A stretch of DNA of 64,000 nt from Jacaranda mimosifolia (Eukaryota > Streptophyta > Magnoliopsida > Lamiales > Bignoniaceae): NCBI GenBank assembly GCA_018894105.1, contig CM032117.1, forward strand, positions 37,304,501-37,368,500. Reading direction: 5' to 3'. Position 1 is the stretch's first letter. Each line of letters opens with the position of its first letter. Of this stretch, positions 12,146 through 24,242 are shown one piece after another. Both the position numbers and the translations under genes were made by a program. Below the pieces are notes generated by a model. That model did no database searches and had not been told where the DNA came from. It saw only the letters and a program-made list of their open reading frames with translations.

Positions 12146-14900
12146 TGTAAGTATAATGACCCAGATTCGATAATTAGAGATTAATTATGAAATAATTAAA
12201 TTAATCGATACATTTGGGAAGTCAATTTATGAAACGATAATGAAATTTTCTCGTACAGGGGGATATATTAAATTCGTGGCTAGAGGTTAAATTAGTTAGC
12301 TATGGACCGAATTTATTGATTATGGACTAATTCTTGGTTAAGATTTTATGATAAAAAGGAAATATTAGCCTGGAATTGATAAGAAGTCTAATTAATTTGG
12401 ACTAAACTAAATTGTGATATATAAGAAATCTCATAAATTAAACCTAGATGAGTTAATATAAAATAGGATTGAAACCTAGATGAGTTAATGAAGTCAATAT
12501 TTTGATCGATAAAGGGAAGATAAATTCTAGAAATTGAGCTAAGGTACTACTAAAATATATAATAAATCTTGAATTGGTTTAGGTTAAGTGACTTGAACTC
12601 AATTAGTCTAAGAAGATAAGATAATATTTAACTTATATGAATTAAACTTATTAGGAAATGAGACTTATAACTACCATTTCATATGATTGAACGAGATAAT
12701 TTGAATAAACATATTAGAATAAACTTCCCTAATATACGTCAAGCAGATTTAAGTTAGCAAAATATACTAAATTGACTTATAAATGAGATTGTAGTTAAGT
12801 AAAGCAAGTTCTAGTTGGGAGTATAGTTATGAATTATGGGGGGAGGATAACACTTATAAGTCTATTGAGTATAGCTTCGTTGATTAGAAAATAAAGTTGA
12901 TATTATCCTAGTGTCACTTACATGGTATCTTGGGATAACTATGTAAAGAACGAATCAGGCTATTGAGCTCACTAGAGAAGCTCCACAACTCAGTAGCGTC
13001 AGGTGAGGTTATCAGCCCTTTTATTGATAGGAAAAGATCATCTCTACCATCCTTGATTCTTAACTTATGTGTACGTGTTTTACCTATTTAAAATTATCCT
13101 GATGCTCAAGACCTTCTATTGTGATTGCGAACCACTGTCCCTTGTTCCCCTCTGCCTTGTCGGTTGATCCTATATCTACTATTTACTTTTTAATTGGGAT
13201 ACCATTGATATGATCTTTCCGACCACTTACCTGCTCATTTTCTTGAGATCAGTGTGAAATTCTAGGTATCAGGTGAATATTTTATATCACTCTTTCTTCT
13301 AGGGTCCTTTTCTGAATCTTGGCCCAAAGGTAAGGTCTTTCTGGAATGTATTACTTGAGATATGGAGCATATTGATATTTTCACTTCAACTGAATTTGAA
13401 AATCTTTTATTTGAACTATAAAACTTTCAAAGCCTCAAAATTGTTAAAGCACAATTTAACTAATTTATTTTGAGACAATCGCCATATTTTATAATGGGAT
13501 TTGTGAGGCAGTCTTACTGACTAGCCGTTCTTGATTAATACTAAATATATAGCCATCACATTGATCGATACTATTTGTTTATTTAAGTTTTTTGAATTCC
13601 TATAAAGTTCTTTTTAAAAGTTATTTTACTTTATATGGTGATTGTACCATGTTCTGTGTTGGCTGTTGGGACTCTTGTATATATATATATATATATCATA
13701 TCATCTTACCCTTAGGGACGCCTTTGGGGAATTTCGGGCCTATGGGACTAGTTGGCAAGACGTTCGGGATGGCATCGGGCCGTTGATGGTTGGTCTACAA
13801 ACTAGGAGCCGATTTACGATCCTAACATTAGGATAATCAGAGGTTGGCTACTACTTGAGGCTCGATAGGTGAGGAATTGGTCCTACCAATTCATATTAAA
13901 AGGTTTGGCGAGTTGGCTACTCGTTGAGGCGATATAAGGTAGCATTACACAGATATTGGGAGTCACAAGGTTGGTAAACATCCCACAGTTGGTTCTATGA
14001 AATGTTTTAACCCAATCTATTTTATGCATTTGATTAGACTTTGAAATTTTGAAAGCTAAGTCTCTTTTAAAACATTTTTGTACACTCGATTATTTTAAAG
14101 TTAGTCCTGCCTCTATGTTCTGAAATATAAGATTTTCTACAAAATGCATTTAAACTTGAGATGCCTCTTCATTGGTATGGGACAGGGTTAAGTTAGCTCA
14201 ATATGTGTTGCACGAGAAATACTGGTTTCTAGTCTTATTTTGTGAATTCCATAAAATCTTTCAATTTCCCCAGTATCCAGCTATTCTAGCTTGTGCTTTT
14301 AGATATCCGTATTTAGAATGAATGTCTTCTTAAATATGTATATTGTATTCCATTTCGTCTTACTCTTCCCGTACATGTAAATGTTTATCTCATTGAGTCA
14401 TTTGGACTCATCCTTTCCATGTTGTTCTTTTTGTTTCTTTCCCGAATTGAAGAAATAGAAGACATTCTAAGCTTGGATGACCTTTTGCACTGTAAAACTT
14501 GTACTACAATATCTATAAACGGTAAGGATGCGATATGTAATGTTTATAATGCAAAGAAGGCGTTGGTCAACATGTTAATGTCCTTTTCCATTGTAAAGTG
14601 TAACAGGCTAGAGTTTCTGACAAATGATGTTATGTATAAGTTAAATCATGAGCCTTTGAGCGATGATGATTTGTTATGAGGACTCGGGCTCTGCTTGTTG
14701 TTTTCAGCATGACTAGCTTTGAGTTTTGAGTTGCTTGTCATCTTGGGTTGTCGGAGATTCATTCAAACTTTAAAGTTATGGAAACGCATGTGGAGTTTGA
14801 ATTTTTGGATTCCATTGGAGCATTTTATTCATTCCAAATTGTTATAGAATTACTTAAGATGATAATTTTTTTTTAGGTGTATATTTTATTTTATTTTATT
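12146..14900 (+). repeat. Probable Ty3/gypsy-type LTR or its remnant
   Basis: The segment begins tgtaagtataatgaccc, similar to the TGTAACGACCC start common in plant Ty3/gypsy LTRs. It ends in a region around 14,385-14,415 (cattgagtcatttggactca) that resembles their 3' parts. The middle (13,720-13,990) has GC-richer text such as gacgttcgggatggcatcgg. No gag or pol frame, primer site or target duplication could be fixed, so both ends are approximate. A (ta)n run lies near 13,676-13,697. The 86-codon open frame at 14,419-14,679 has no recognisable domain and is not called. Confidence 0.35.
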
Positions 14901-16434
14901 GAAATTTCCTGAAATTCGATTGGAGTAGCACCTTAATCTCAAACAGGCACCTCAAAGATGGGGTGATATACTACCACTGGAGATACCGCTTTCTGTCCGA
15001 CTTACATGTTATAAGCATACCGCCAACTTCATCCTGAGCTAGGATCGAACTCCCATCAGATTCATATTTGCATTACTTGTAGCTTCTTTGTTCATAGACA
15101 AAGCAGATTTGGAATTATCCTTCATTCTAAACACTCATCCTCTTGGGACTTCTCCACTTGTTCTCGATGGAAATCGATAAATGCAACCAACTAATGCTTG
15201 GGCTTCTACAAGTAAATGGCCTCATTGTATTATTCTTTTATGGATGCAAGTTGCACCTTTAGCTTGTTAAAGTTGTTGGCCCTATATAGTTTACCTTAGT
15301 AGCCAACTTCATGCTCAACCTCCAACACCTACCCAAAAGTCCCCTAACTAGAAAGCTCACCTATATAGGATGTATGAGACACATAAGTTAGGTCAACCTA
15401 AAAGAATCATACTAACACAATAGTTAAACTATTAAAAAATGCTCAAACTGATAGGATATGAGGCAAATTGCACATGCAAATCAACAAAAGATATCTTATC
15501 CATGTTTAGATTTATGTTTGGTGCCCTACCATAGAGGAATTCAACCAAATTTATGTGAGTGATTCATCATGAATGAGCTAATAGCTATCAATATATTGTT
15601 GGAAGTACTCGTCTTGTGCAGCACCAAAGATGAGCTCCTCTTGAAGTGTCGCACCTTCTTCCTTAACTTAGATTAGGGTAATCAAGAGAGATTCGCCTGA
15701 ATTGAAAGTGTACCTCTTTAGTGCAGGAGCTTTAGAAGGCACTCAGAGGCCCTACTAGATAGGACACCAACAAATGCCTTTGCTCAGTTGCTTTATAAAG
15801 TGATTTTTTTTGTGCTACTGCTCTTGGCTGCAATAATGAGAACCAAGATAAGGCCTTAATAGTTGGATTCATTATAGTCAAGCATAAAAGTTATTAACTT
15901 GGATCAAATAAACAAACCAAAATCAAGAGAAACAAGATATACTAAATGGTTCAGATAATGCATCAATCTTAGAACTTTTCCTGAGCCAAATGAAGAACAC
16001 CATGTCAATCCAAGTAAGATAGTCAAATTAGGTTAGAATTTAGTTGGTTCAAAAGTTGTTGGCATGCATAGGCGAGTGACGACGATGAGAGATAGGTGCA
16101 TTAGGCTAAGTATGTCACCATGACGTTGTGAAACCTTACGAATCAGAGGAAGAGATGTAAAAATAATTTTCTTTTCAAATCTTTCACAGAGGTCTAGTAG
16201 TCAAGTAGTTTGACAAGAAGCTGATGTCTTTCTGTGATTTTATATAAAATAGGTTGGCACTAACAAACTTGGGGTAAACGAAATAATGGAAAAGATTAGT
16301 TGTGTATTCCACTCCAACAAACTAAGAGAATCTAATATAGCCAACCAAAAGTCTGAAGAAGTTGAGAGTGAACTAATTTGATGGACTACCCAAGCTATAG
16401 GAGTCCTAGACAAATAGCTAAGGAATAGGAAACG
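14901..16434. other. Intergenic stretch with no gene seen
   Basis: No long open frame, terminal repeat or recognisable protein motif was found on either strand. Minus-strand translation near 15,590-15,720 gives short stretches that could be decayed coding DNA, but I cannot assign a family. The stretch ends at the solo LTR at 16,435. Confidence 0.5.
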
Positions 16435-18635
16435 TGAAGGTTGAGGTGATGCAAGGATCTATTTACCATAGGAAATTAAAACATAAAATACAACTTACAT
16501 CACCACACCCACAGGATCTAGATTATGCCATCATTAATGATTTAAGAAGAAGAAGTACCTTGGTTTATTTTCACAAAATCAAAGTTAAGATCCTTTAATA
16601 GAAAGCTCACTAGTGAATGTCTTCAATGCCAATTAGATTCATCTTTTTATTCCCACTCCAAAACCTTCAAGTCCAAAAACTTTTGGCCTTAAAAGCTTCT
16701 CCAAATGGTGGAAAAATAACAACATATTTGTGCTCCAAAGCACCAAAGCCGCTGGCTTATGTTCTTCTTGAAATGCCTCTTCAATCTTGGAAGAACTCTA
16801 CTTCAAATGCTATATCTTGTTCACTAACAACAAGCACTCCAAATGTAGTGCCTTCAAAAGTATCCACACACCTATCACACTCTAAACCCTCACTCTAATG
16901 CTGGAAGTATGATGAGGATAGAGAAGGAATGTGATGGACAATGGATAAGGAAGTTTGGAAGAAAGAGAAAGGTTAGACGGAATCTAGAAGGGAAGTTATT
17001 TTTCTCAACACATGAGATAATCATGGGATGGAAAAATGAGGTGGAGTGACCAGCCATTATGGGGTGATTAGGGGTTATTTATAATTTGTTATGGTGCTTT
17101 TAGAAGCACCTCTCATATGCTTCTCACACCTTGCGTACTTGCATGCAAACTTGCATGCCAATTGTGATTCTAATTTTCACTAAGTAAAATATAATTTTAA
17201 TTAGAAAATTAAAATGCCACCTAACATTTAAATGGACTCTTCCATATAAATTTTTCCTCCAAAATTAGATTCTCTAATTAATTAAATTAACTCTTTAATT
17301 TAATTAAATCAACTTAACTCTTTAAGCGGATTAGACAAATTAAATTATCACATGGCCCCAATTAAATTAACTCCTTAATTTAATTAGCCTAATTTATCTT
17401 ATTAAATTATTTGATTAATTTAACACCTTAAATTAATCAAACCATTGTGACCAACACTTAATTAGTTAACTTGGTCTCTTCCAAACTTGACCAATTAAAC
17501 TATTTAAGTCCCTAGATAATTTCTTCAATTCTAATTAGACTGCTCTAGGCTTATGTGTGTGACCCTTTAGGTTCGTCAATTAGTAAGATATGGGCTCACA
17601 ACTCTTTGTGATTTAGTGAATATCAAATATTCCAATTAGTCTAAACTCTTTTAAACTAATCACTCTTTCAATTAATTTCTATTAATTCAAGAGTACCAAA
17701 TCTCCATAATCGATGCTAGCACAAGCTTATAGAACCCAACCAATTAGATTAATTAATCCTATGGGTGAACCTTCTTTCCGCTTACGATTTCCATGCAATA
17801 CAGTTTGTCTATTTTCCATATCCTGAGAGAGACTTACAGCAAGATATTTGCTAGTTCCCTAATAACCTCAATAAGTGGTATCTATTATTAATGTTCGATT
17901 TCCATTTATGACCTCATTTTTGAAAAACTCCTTTTTTAAATTGTCATACTACCTTGCGCAAGGATTTCTTGGAATCAATCATCCTAAAACACATAGGAGA
18001 TTAACTTGTTCTTCATAGACGGGCAAAATATATCCTATCTTGGAACTCACCAACATCCATACTTAGGTAGCTTGTGCCTAATCTAAGCCTTGGGTAACTT
18101 GCTACATGGTCAGAGCAAAATCAAAGCATAAGGACCTAAATACAAGATTACTGTAGCACCTCAATTCTGAGGACTAATTTTATGCACTATCATAATCTAG
18201 AAATTTCTCACTACCGACATACCACTTCGGCTACTAGACGAGTCTTCAGTGAACTTGTTCTCTAACAAATACCTACTCACATACATTCATATCTTACATA
18301 GATTGCCCACAAAACGGGGCAATATCCAATTCCTTGGAGTATTCATCATTAGTCCAAGTCTATTTGAATCCTAGATGCCCTATTTCTTAAGATTCTATGA
18401 CTTAGAATATTTAAAATCACGACCATAGAGACTTGTTTCATGATAACCATCTTATGTGTTACCAATTCCCGTAGTCTTGTGTGATTTAAGGGCTTCAACC
18501 AAATGCCTATGAAGAAAATCATAAATGCATAAGATGAAGATGACCATTTATAAAATATCATTCAATCAAGATTATATCACAAAAAAAAATAGTGATACAC
18601 ACTAATCTAATTGGTTGCGGGTCACTATTCCAACA
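16435..18635 (-). mobile_element. Solo copia LTR (minus orientation)
   Basis: It starts on the left with tgaaggttgaggtgatgcaa, matching the left end of the LTR at 29,760, and ends on the right with ttccaaca at 18,628-18,635. Its flanks are aaacg (16,430-16,434) and aaaca (18,636-18,640), a 4/5 match to a 5-bp target duplication. There is no internal domain on either side, so it is best explained as a solo LTR left by recombination between the two LTRs of a full element. The 93-codon open frame at 16,617-16,898 lies in LTR sequence and is not a gene. Confidence 0.82.
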
Positions 18636-18712
18636 AAACATTAGACTCTCATTCATCTACTCGAAGTAAAAGTAATCAACTGGGGTAGAGAGGTGTGATA
18701 GGTTAGAAGAAT

Positions 18713-18820
18713 GGGCTGCTAATATCTAGTATTCTAGAGGGAAAGCCATGATTTCCCGCAGTACCTTAACTTTGTGCCCAGAATCATGGCCTTCCCTTTA
18801 GAATACCAATTATTAGCCAA
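18713..18820. repeat. Short imperfect hairpin
   Basis: The arm at 18,713-18,753 (containing attctagagggaaagccatg) is nearly complementary to the arm at 18,782-18,820 (containing catggccttccctttagaat), with a loop of about 28 bases. Weaker pairing continues outward on both sides. The size would suit a plant microRNA precursor or a small fold-back element. I do not recognise either arm as a known microRNA. Confidence 0.6.
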
Positions 18821-19245
18821 CTCAATCCTAGTCAAGCTTTAAAAACTTACGCTAAGCAAGAGAGAGGGTCAGGCTGATATTTGAATCTAACAACTGATAC
18901 TTCAAGCAGCTAGAATCTCAATTAGGTGAATAGTTGGGCTATGCACAAGAAGGAATTCCCAAGCTGGTCTTCTAAGTTGGAGGTTAGTGGTTGTGGGTTT
19001 ACACATGCTAGTTGAGCACAAGGTGATGCAATTCCAAAAATTATAAGGAATATAGAGGTTAGTGATAGTAAGATAGTGCCTAAACTATCTAGGGCTCTTA
19101 GAGTGTGTATATATATATATCAATGTAAATCCACCTGAAGAAATTTGTTAACTCTTGGATAAAAAAGATAATACTCTATTTTTTCGAGCATATTCTTTCT
19201 TGAATTGAAAAGCTCCACTCGAGCATGAAATAGCTTGAGCTATAA

Positions 19246-19864
19246 TCAAGCTATGATCTAGAAGGTTTCAAAGGCTTGCAAGCAAGCTAAGTTCATTTTA
19301 CACTCTAAAAGTATAATATAGTATAAGTAATTGAGCATTGAAAATATTGTGAGAAATAAGAGTAGCAAATGCAAATTTTGATTGAGAAGAGATTATGGAA
19401 GGAAGACCATTAATGTTTAATCTCATGAAAATTCTAATTTCTAAATTGAATTTAATTTAGGCATGGTATAAGAATCCTAGTTGGATAAATATATTTTTAA
19501 TATCAAATAAATATTTCTCGATTTATGAATCTTATGAGGCTTTATTTTTAATATCAAATAAATATTTAAAGCCTCATAAGATCATAAATCAAGAAATATT
19601 TATTTGATATTAAAAATATATTTATCCAACTAGGATTCTTATACCATGCATAAATTAGATTCAATTTAGAAATTAGAATTTTCATGAGATGAAACATTAT
19701 TGGTCTTCCTTCCATAATCTCTTCTCAATCAAAATTTGCTTTTGCTACTCTTATTTCTCACAATATTTTCAATGCTTAATTACTTATACTATATTATACT
19801 TTTAGAGTGTAAAATGAACTCGGCTTGCTTGCAAGCCTTTGAAACTTACTAGATCATAGCTTGA
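19246..19864. mobile_element. Fold-back element, arms about 295 bp
   Basis: The arm at 19,246-19,540 is the near-perfect reverse complement of 19,571-19,864, around a loop of 30 bases (19,541-19,570). The outer ends read tcaagctatgatctag and ctagatcatagcttga, and the inner ends gaggc and gcctc. The arms differ by only scattered substitutions. No open frame runs through it. It has the look of a fold-back or MITE-type element, though I could not settle a target duplication. A transcript crossing it would form a long duplex. Confidence 0.8.
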
Positions 19865-19934
19865 CTTATCAACAACACAATTGAGGAACTTATAGATGCT
19901 ACCCTTTATGATAATGTAAAAATAAGGTTATAAA

Positions 19935-21563
19935 TGTTGAAATAGTGCCCCCACAAGATAATTAAATTTGCATGTATAACTACTCCATGTAACAATCTTG
20001 ATTGAATGATATTCAATAAAATGGCCATCTTCATCTTATGCATTTATGATTACTTCACATGCATTTGTTTGAAGCCCTTAAATCATATTATACTATAGGA
20101 CTTGGTCACGCATATGATGGTGATTATGAAACGAGTCCCTATGGTCATGATTTTAAATATTCCAAGTCATAGAATCTTATGAGATAAGGCATCTAAGATT
20201 TAGATAGACTTGCACTAGCGATGTATCATCCTAGTAGTTGGATATTGCCCCATTTCAAAGACAATCTATGTTAGACATGGATACATGTTAGTAGGTGCTT
20301 GTTATGGAACAAGTTCACTGAAGGCCTACTTAGAGAATCCACGAGATAGCTGTAGTAACACGTCTATAGTGGAAAGTTCTCTAGTTTACGATAGTGCATA
20401 TAATTAGTCCTTTGACTTGAGGTTCCACATTAACCTTGTATTTAGGTCCTTGAACTTTGATTTTATTCCGATCACGCAGCAGGTCACCCGGGGCTTAGGT
20501 TGGGCACAAGCTACCTCAGTATGGAGATTGCTGAATTTCAAAATGGGATTTGTTTCGCCCCTCAGTGAAGAATGGGTTGATCTCTTATGTATTTTAATAT
20601 GATCAATTCTAAGAAATCCTTGCACAAAGTGATCTGAAAATTTAGAAAAATAATTGAACATCAAGAATAGATACATAGTTATTGAGGTTATTAGGAAACC
20701 AACAAATATCTTGCCCTAGGCCTCTTTCCGGAGATAGAAAACAGAAGGACCATATCTGCACAGTAATCATAAGCGACAATGGTTTACCCCTCAATTCATT
20801 CATCCAATTCGTGGGCTCCATGGTTTGTTGCTAGACTCGACTGTAGAGTTTAAGTACTCTTTAATTAATGGAGTTTAAATAAGTTTAAACTAATTCGAAT
20901 ATTTTTAATATTCAAAATATCATAAAGAGTTGTTAGCCCCTGTCTAATGAATTGGTAAACCTAATGGGTCACACAAAAAAGCCTAAGAATACTCTTATTT
21001 GATAGGAGGATTTTTCGAAGGAGTTAGAAAATATAATTGAGCAGTCAGAGAGAGAGAGAGAAAGCAAGTTGGCTAATTATCATTTGGTCACTTTGGCTTG
21101 ATTAATTTAAATGTTAAATTAATCAAAATAATTTAAATAGTTAAATTAGACCAATTAAATTAAGGAGTTAATTTAATTGGTGCCATGTGACAATTTCATT
21201 AGTCAAAGTCAACTTGAAGAGTTAAGTTGATTTGATTAACTTAAAGAGTTAAGTTCAACTAATTAAATTAAATAGTTGATTTTACTAGCTTGAGAATTTG
21301 AGTTTGAAGGGAAAATAAAATGGATCCCATTTGAATTTATTAATTTAGTATTTTAATTTATGAAATTAAAATCCAATTGAAGCTAGAATTAAATCTAGCT
21401 AGGTGGCACATGTGGGCATCGTGTGAATGAAGCTTCCAAAAGCTTCCAATCACACTATAAATGCCCTCTTGTGGTTGGCCATGCTTAATTCCATGCTTCC
21501 ATTTTCCCTCCTCAAGGTAGCAAATCTCATGTGTTAAGTAACTACCTCCCAATATTCTCTCTC

Positions 21564-21607
<44 letters not shown>

Positions 21608-22066
21608 CCCCTATTATGTTCTTCCTCCACTCTATTCTAGCTTAGATTGTGAGGAATTGAGAGTTCTTCTAGGTGTGTGGATCTCCATTAGGGGCTTCAC
21701 ACTTGGGGAACTAAGTATTGGAGTTTGATCATTTATTTGGTGGCCGATTTTGGAGAAGTTTTGGACTGATTTTTAGGGCTGTTTTTCCTCCAGTTTTTTG
21801 GCTGTTTGAGGCTGCTTTGGAGGTATTTTGGTGAGAAATAGTTGCTGCCACAAGGTGCTTTTGGTGTGGTAAAGAAGATCCAAGAAGAGGAGAGTGTTGA
21901 TCTTACTTTGGTAGAGTCCAAGAGGAAGATCTTCTTTGTTACCTTGATATTTCTTCAAAGATAACCTTCTTGTTTCCAAATCCTAATTTGAGACATGATG
22001 ATTGATCCTTGGATAGGACATTGCAAGTTAATTTTGCCTTATTTTTTGTTTTAATTATGGATCATT
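19935..22066 (+). repeat. Copia LTR, truncated at its 3' end by element 2
   Basis: It begins tgttgaaatagtgccccc and is colinear with the LTR starting at 22,067 (shared gattgaatgatattc, atggccatcttcatcttatg and the closing tract near 21,980-22,050). By alignment with that LTR, the last 15-20 bases are missing where element 2 begins. A TATA-like box (actataaatgcc) lies near 21,455, and a (ct)n microsatellite at 21,557-21,606. It may have been a solo LTR or one end of an older element into which element 2 jumped. Confidence 0.8.
21557..21606. repeat. (CT)n microsatellite
   Basis: About 50 bases of nearly pure ct repeats, inside the copia LTR at 19,935-22,066. Arg/Glu and Leu/Ser-rich open frames across it are artefacts of the repeat. 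Confidence 0.9.
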
Positions 22067-24242
22067 TGTTGGAACAGTGCCCCACAAGCTAATTAGATTG
22101 GCGCGTAAAACTACTCATTTGTAATATAATCTTGATTGAATGATATTCTTATAAAATGGCCATCTTCATCTTATGCCTTTTATACTTCACTTGCGTTTGG
22201 TTGAAGCCCCCTAAATCATACATGACTATGCGACTTGGTCACACATATGATGGTGATCATGAAATAAGTCTCCACGATCATGATTTTAAAGTATTCCAAG
22301 TCATAGAATCTTATGAGATGGGGCATCTAAGATCCGGATAAACTTGCACTAATGATGCATATTCCAAGGGATTGGATATTACTCCATTTCATAGACAATC
22401 TATGTGAGACATGGGTACATGTTAGTAAGTGTTTGTTAGAGAACAAGTTTACTGAAGACCCGCCTAGAGAATCCACTAGATAGCCATAGTGGCACGTTGG
22501 TAGTGGAAAGTTCTCAAGCTTATGATAGTGTATATAATTAGTCCTTGGATCTAAGGATCCATGGTAATCTTGTGTTTAGGTCTTTATGCTTTCACTTTTC
22601 CTCGACCACGTAGTTTGTCATGCAAGGTTGAGATTGGGCAAGAGCTACCTAAGTATGGAGGTTTGTGAGATCCAAAATGGGATCTATCTCCACATTATTG
22701 TGAAGAACAACTGCATCTCTTATGTATTCTATAATGATCGATTCCAAGAAATCATTGCACAATAATAATTTGGAAAATGTGTTTTCCAAAGTTGAGGTCA
22801 TAAAGGAGAATTGAGCATTAGATGTAGAAACGTAGTTATTGAGGCTATTAGGCAGTCGACAAATATCTTGCCAATGCCTCATTTGGGAGATAGGAGACAG
22901 AATGATGGTATTTGCATGGTAAGCATAAGCTATAATGGTTCATCAAGACATAATTCATTCATCCAATTAGTTCGTCTCCATGGGTTTGTTTCTAGACATC
23001 AACCATGGAGATTGGGTAATCTTCAATTAATACAGATTAATTGAAAGAGTTATTAGTTTAAAGAAGTTTAAACTAACGTGAATATTTCAATATTCAAAAT
23101 ATCACAATGAGTTTTGAGCCCATATCCAATGAATGGATAAACCTAATAGGTCACATACAAAAGCCTAAGGAAGCTCTTATTTGATAGGAGAAATTTTCTC
23201 AGGAGTTAGAAAACTCAAGCCTAAGCATTTTTTGAGAGCGAAATTGTTGACTAATTTAATTGATCATATTGGCTTGATTAATTTAAGTGTTAAATTAATC
23301 AAAATAATTTAAGGATTTAAATTAGGCCAATTAAATAAACGAGTTGATTTAATTGGTTCCATATGACAATTAACTAGTTAAGTTAACTTAAGGAGTTAAG
23401 TAAATTAATTAAATTAAGGAGTTACTTTAATTAATTGGTAGATTTATATTTTGGAGGGAAATCAAATGGAAGAATCCATTTGAATTTAAAAGGTGGAATT
23501 TTCATTTAGAGAAATGAAATGCAAATGCAAATGAAGCTCAAATGCAAAATGCAAATGAAATTTAAATGCACTTGTAAGTTGGCAAGTTGGCGAACTAGCA
23601 TAAGAGGTGTGATGCAAGCTAGTATCCCTCTCTATACGAAGGCCATGTGGCCAACCATTTGTAGATGTTGCTGGATCCTCACATTTTCCATCCATAGTCT
23701 GACATAATTCATGTGTTGAATAATCACACCAAAAAATTCTCTTCTCCCTCTCTCCTCCAAAGCCTCCATTCTCCTCACCTTCTTCGTCTCTTGTTCTAGC
23801 ACAAATAAGGTTGAATTAGAGCTTGCCTAAGGTGTGTGGATTTGTTCATTAGAGGTCCTATACTTGGAGGACTTAGAATTCCTTGGTGGATCATCCATTG
23901 CACCGATCTTTGGGAGCACCATTTGGCAACCAAGGAGTTTCTGATTTTAGCAAAATTTGGCTAACAAATCATTGTGTTTGTGGTGATAAGATCTGCTATT
24001 TTTGCCGATTTTTAGAGCCCTAGAAGGGGAGCTTTTGGTTCCAACTGTTGGAGCTTGTAGATCTTCCAATAGATGAGTATTTGGAATGATCTTCTCAATT
24101 CCTTTGTTTCTATTTGCAAAGGTAAATTTTCTCCCTTCAAATCCTTATTTAGAGCATGATAATGATCATTGGAATGAGATGATCAGTTATTATTTTGCTT
24201 ACTTTAGTTTATATTTGAATCCTAATCCATCTCTATCTTTCA
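22067..24242 (+). repeat. 5' LTR of copia element 2
   Basis: It starts tgttggaacagtgcccc and ends tctttca at 24,242, two bases before the primer-binding site. The length, about 2.18 kb, fits the other copies. The 3' LTR at 32,257 starts with the same bases. As in all retroelements it should carry the promoter and the polyadenylation signals, but I see no decisive motif beyond a weak TATA-like stretch near 23,630. Confidence 0.88.

Noticed and set aside
14419..14679. An 86-codon frame in the intergenic region
   Set aside because: No domain, no neighbours, and it lies within probable LTR sequence.
16617..16898. A 93-codon frame
   Set aside because: It lies inside the solo copia LTR at 16,435-18,635.
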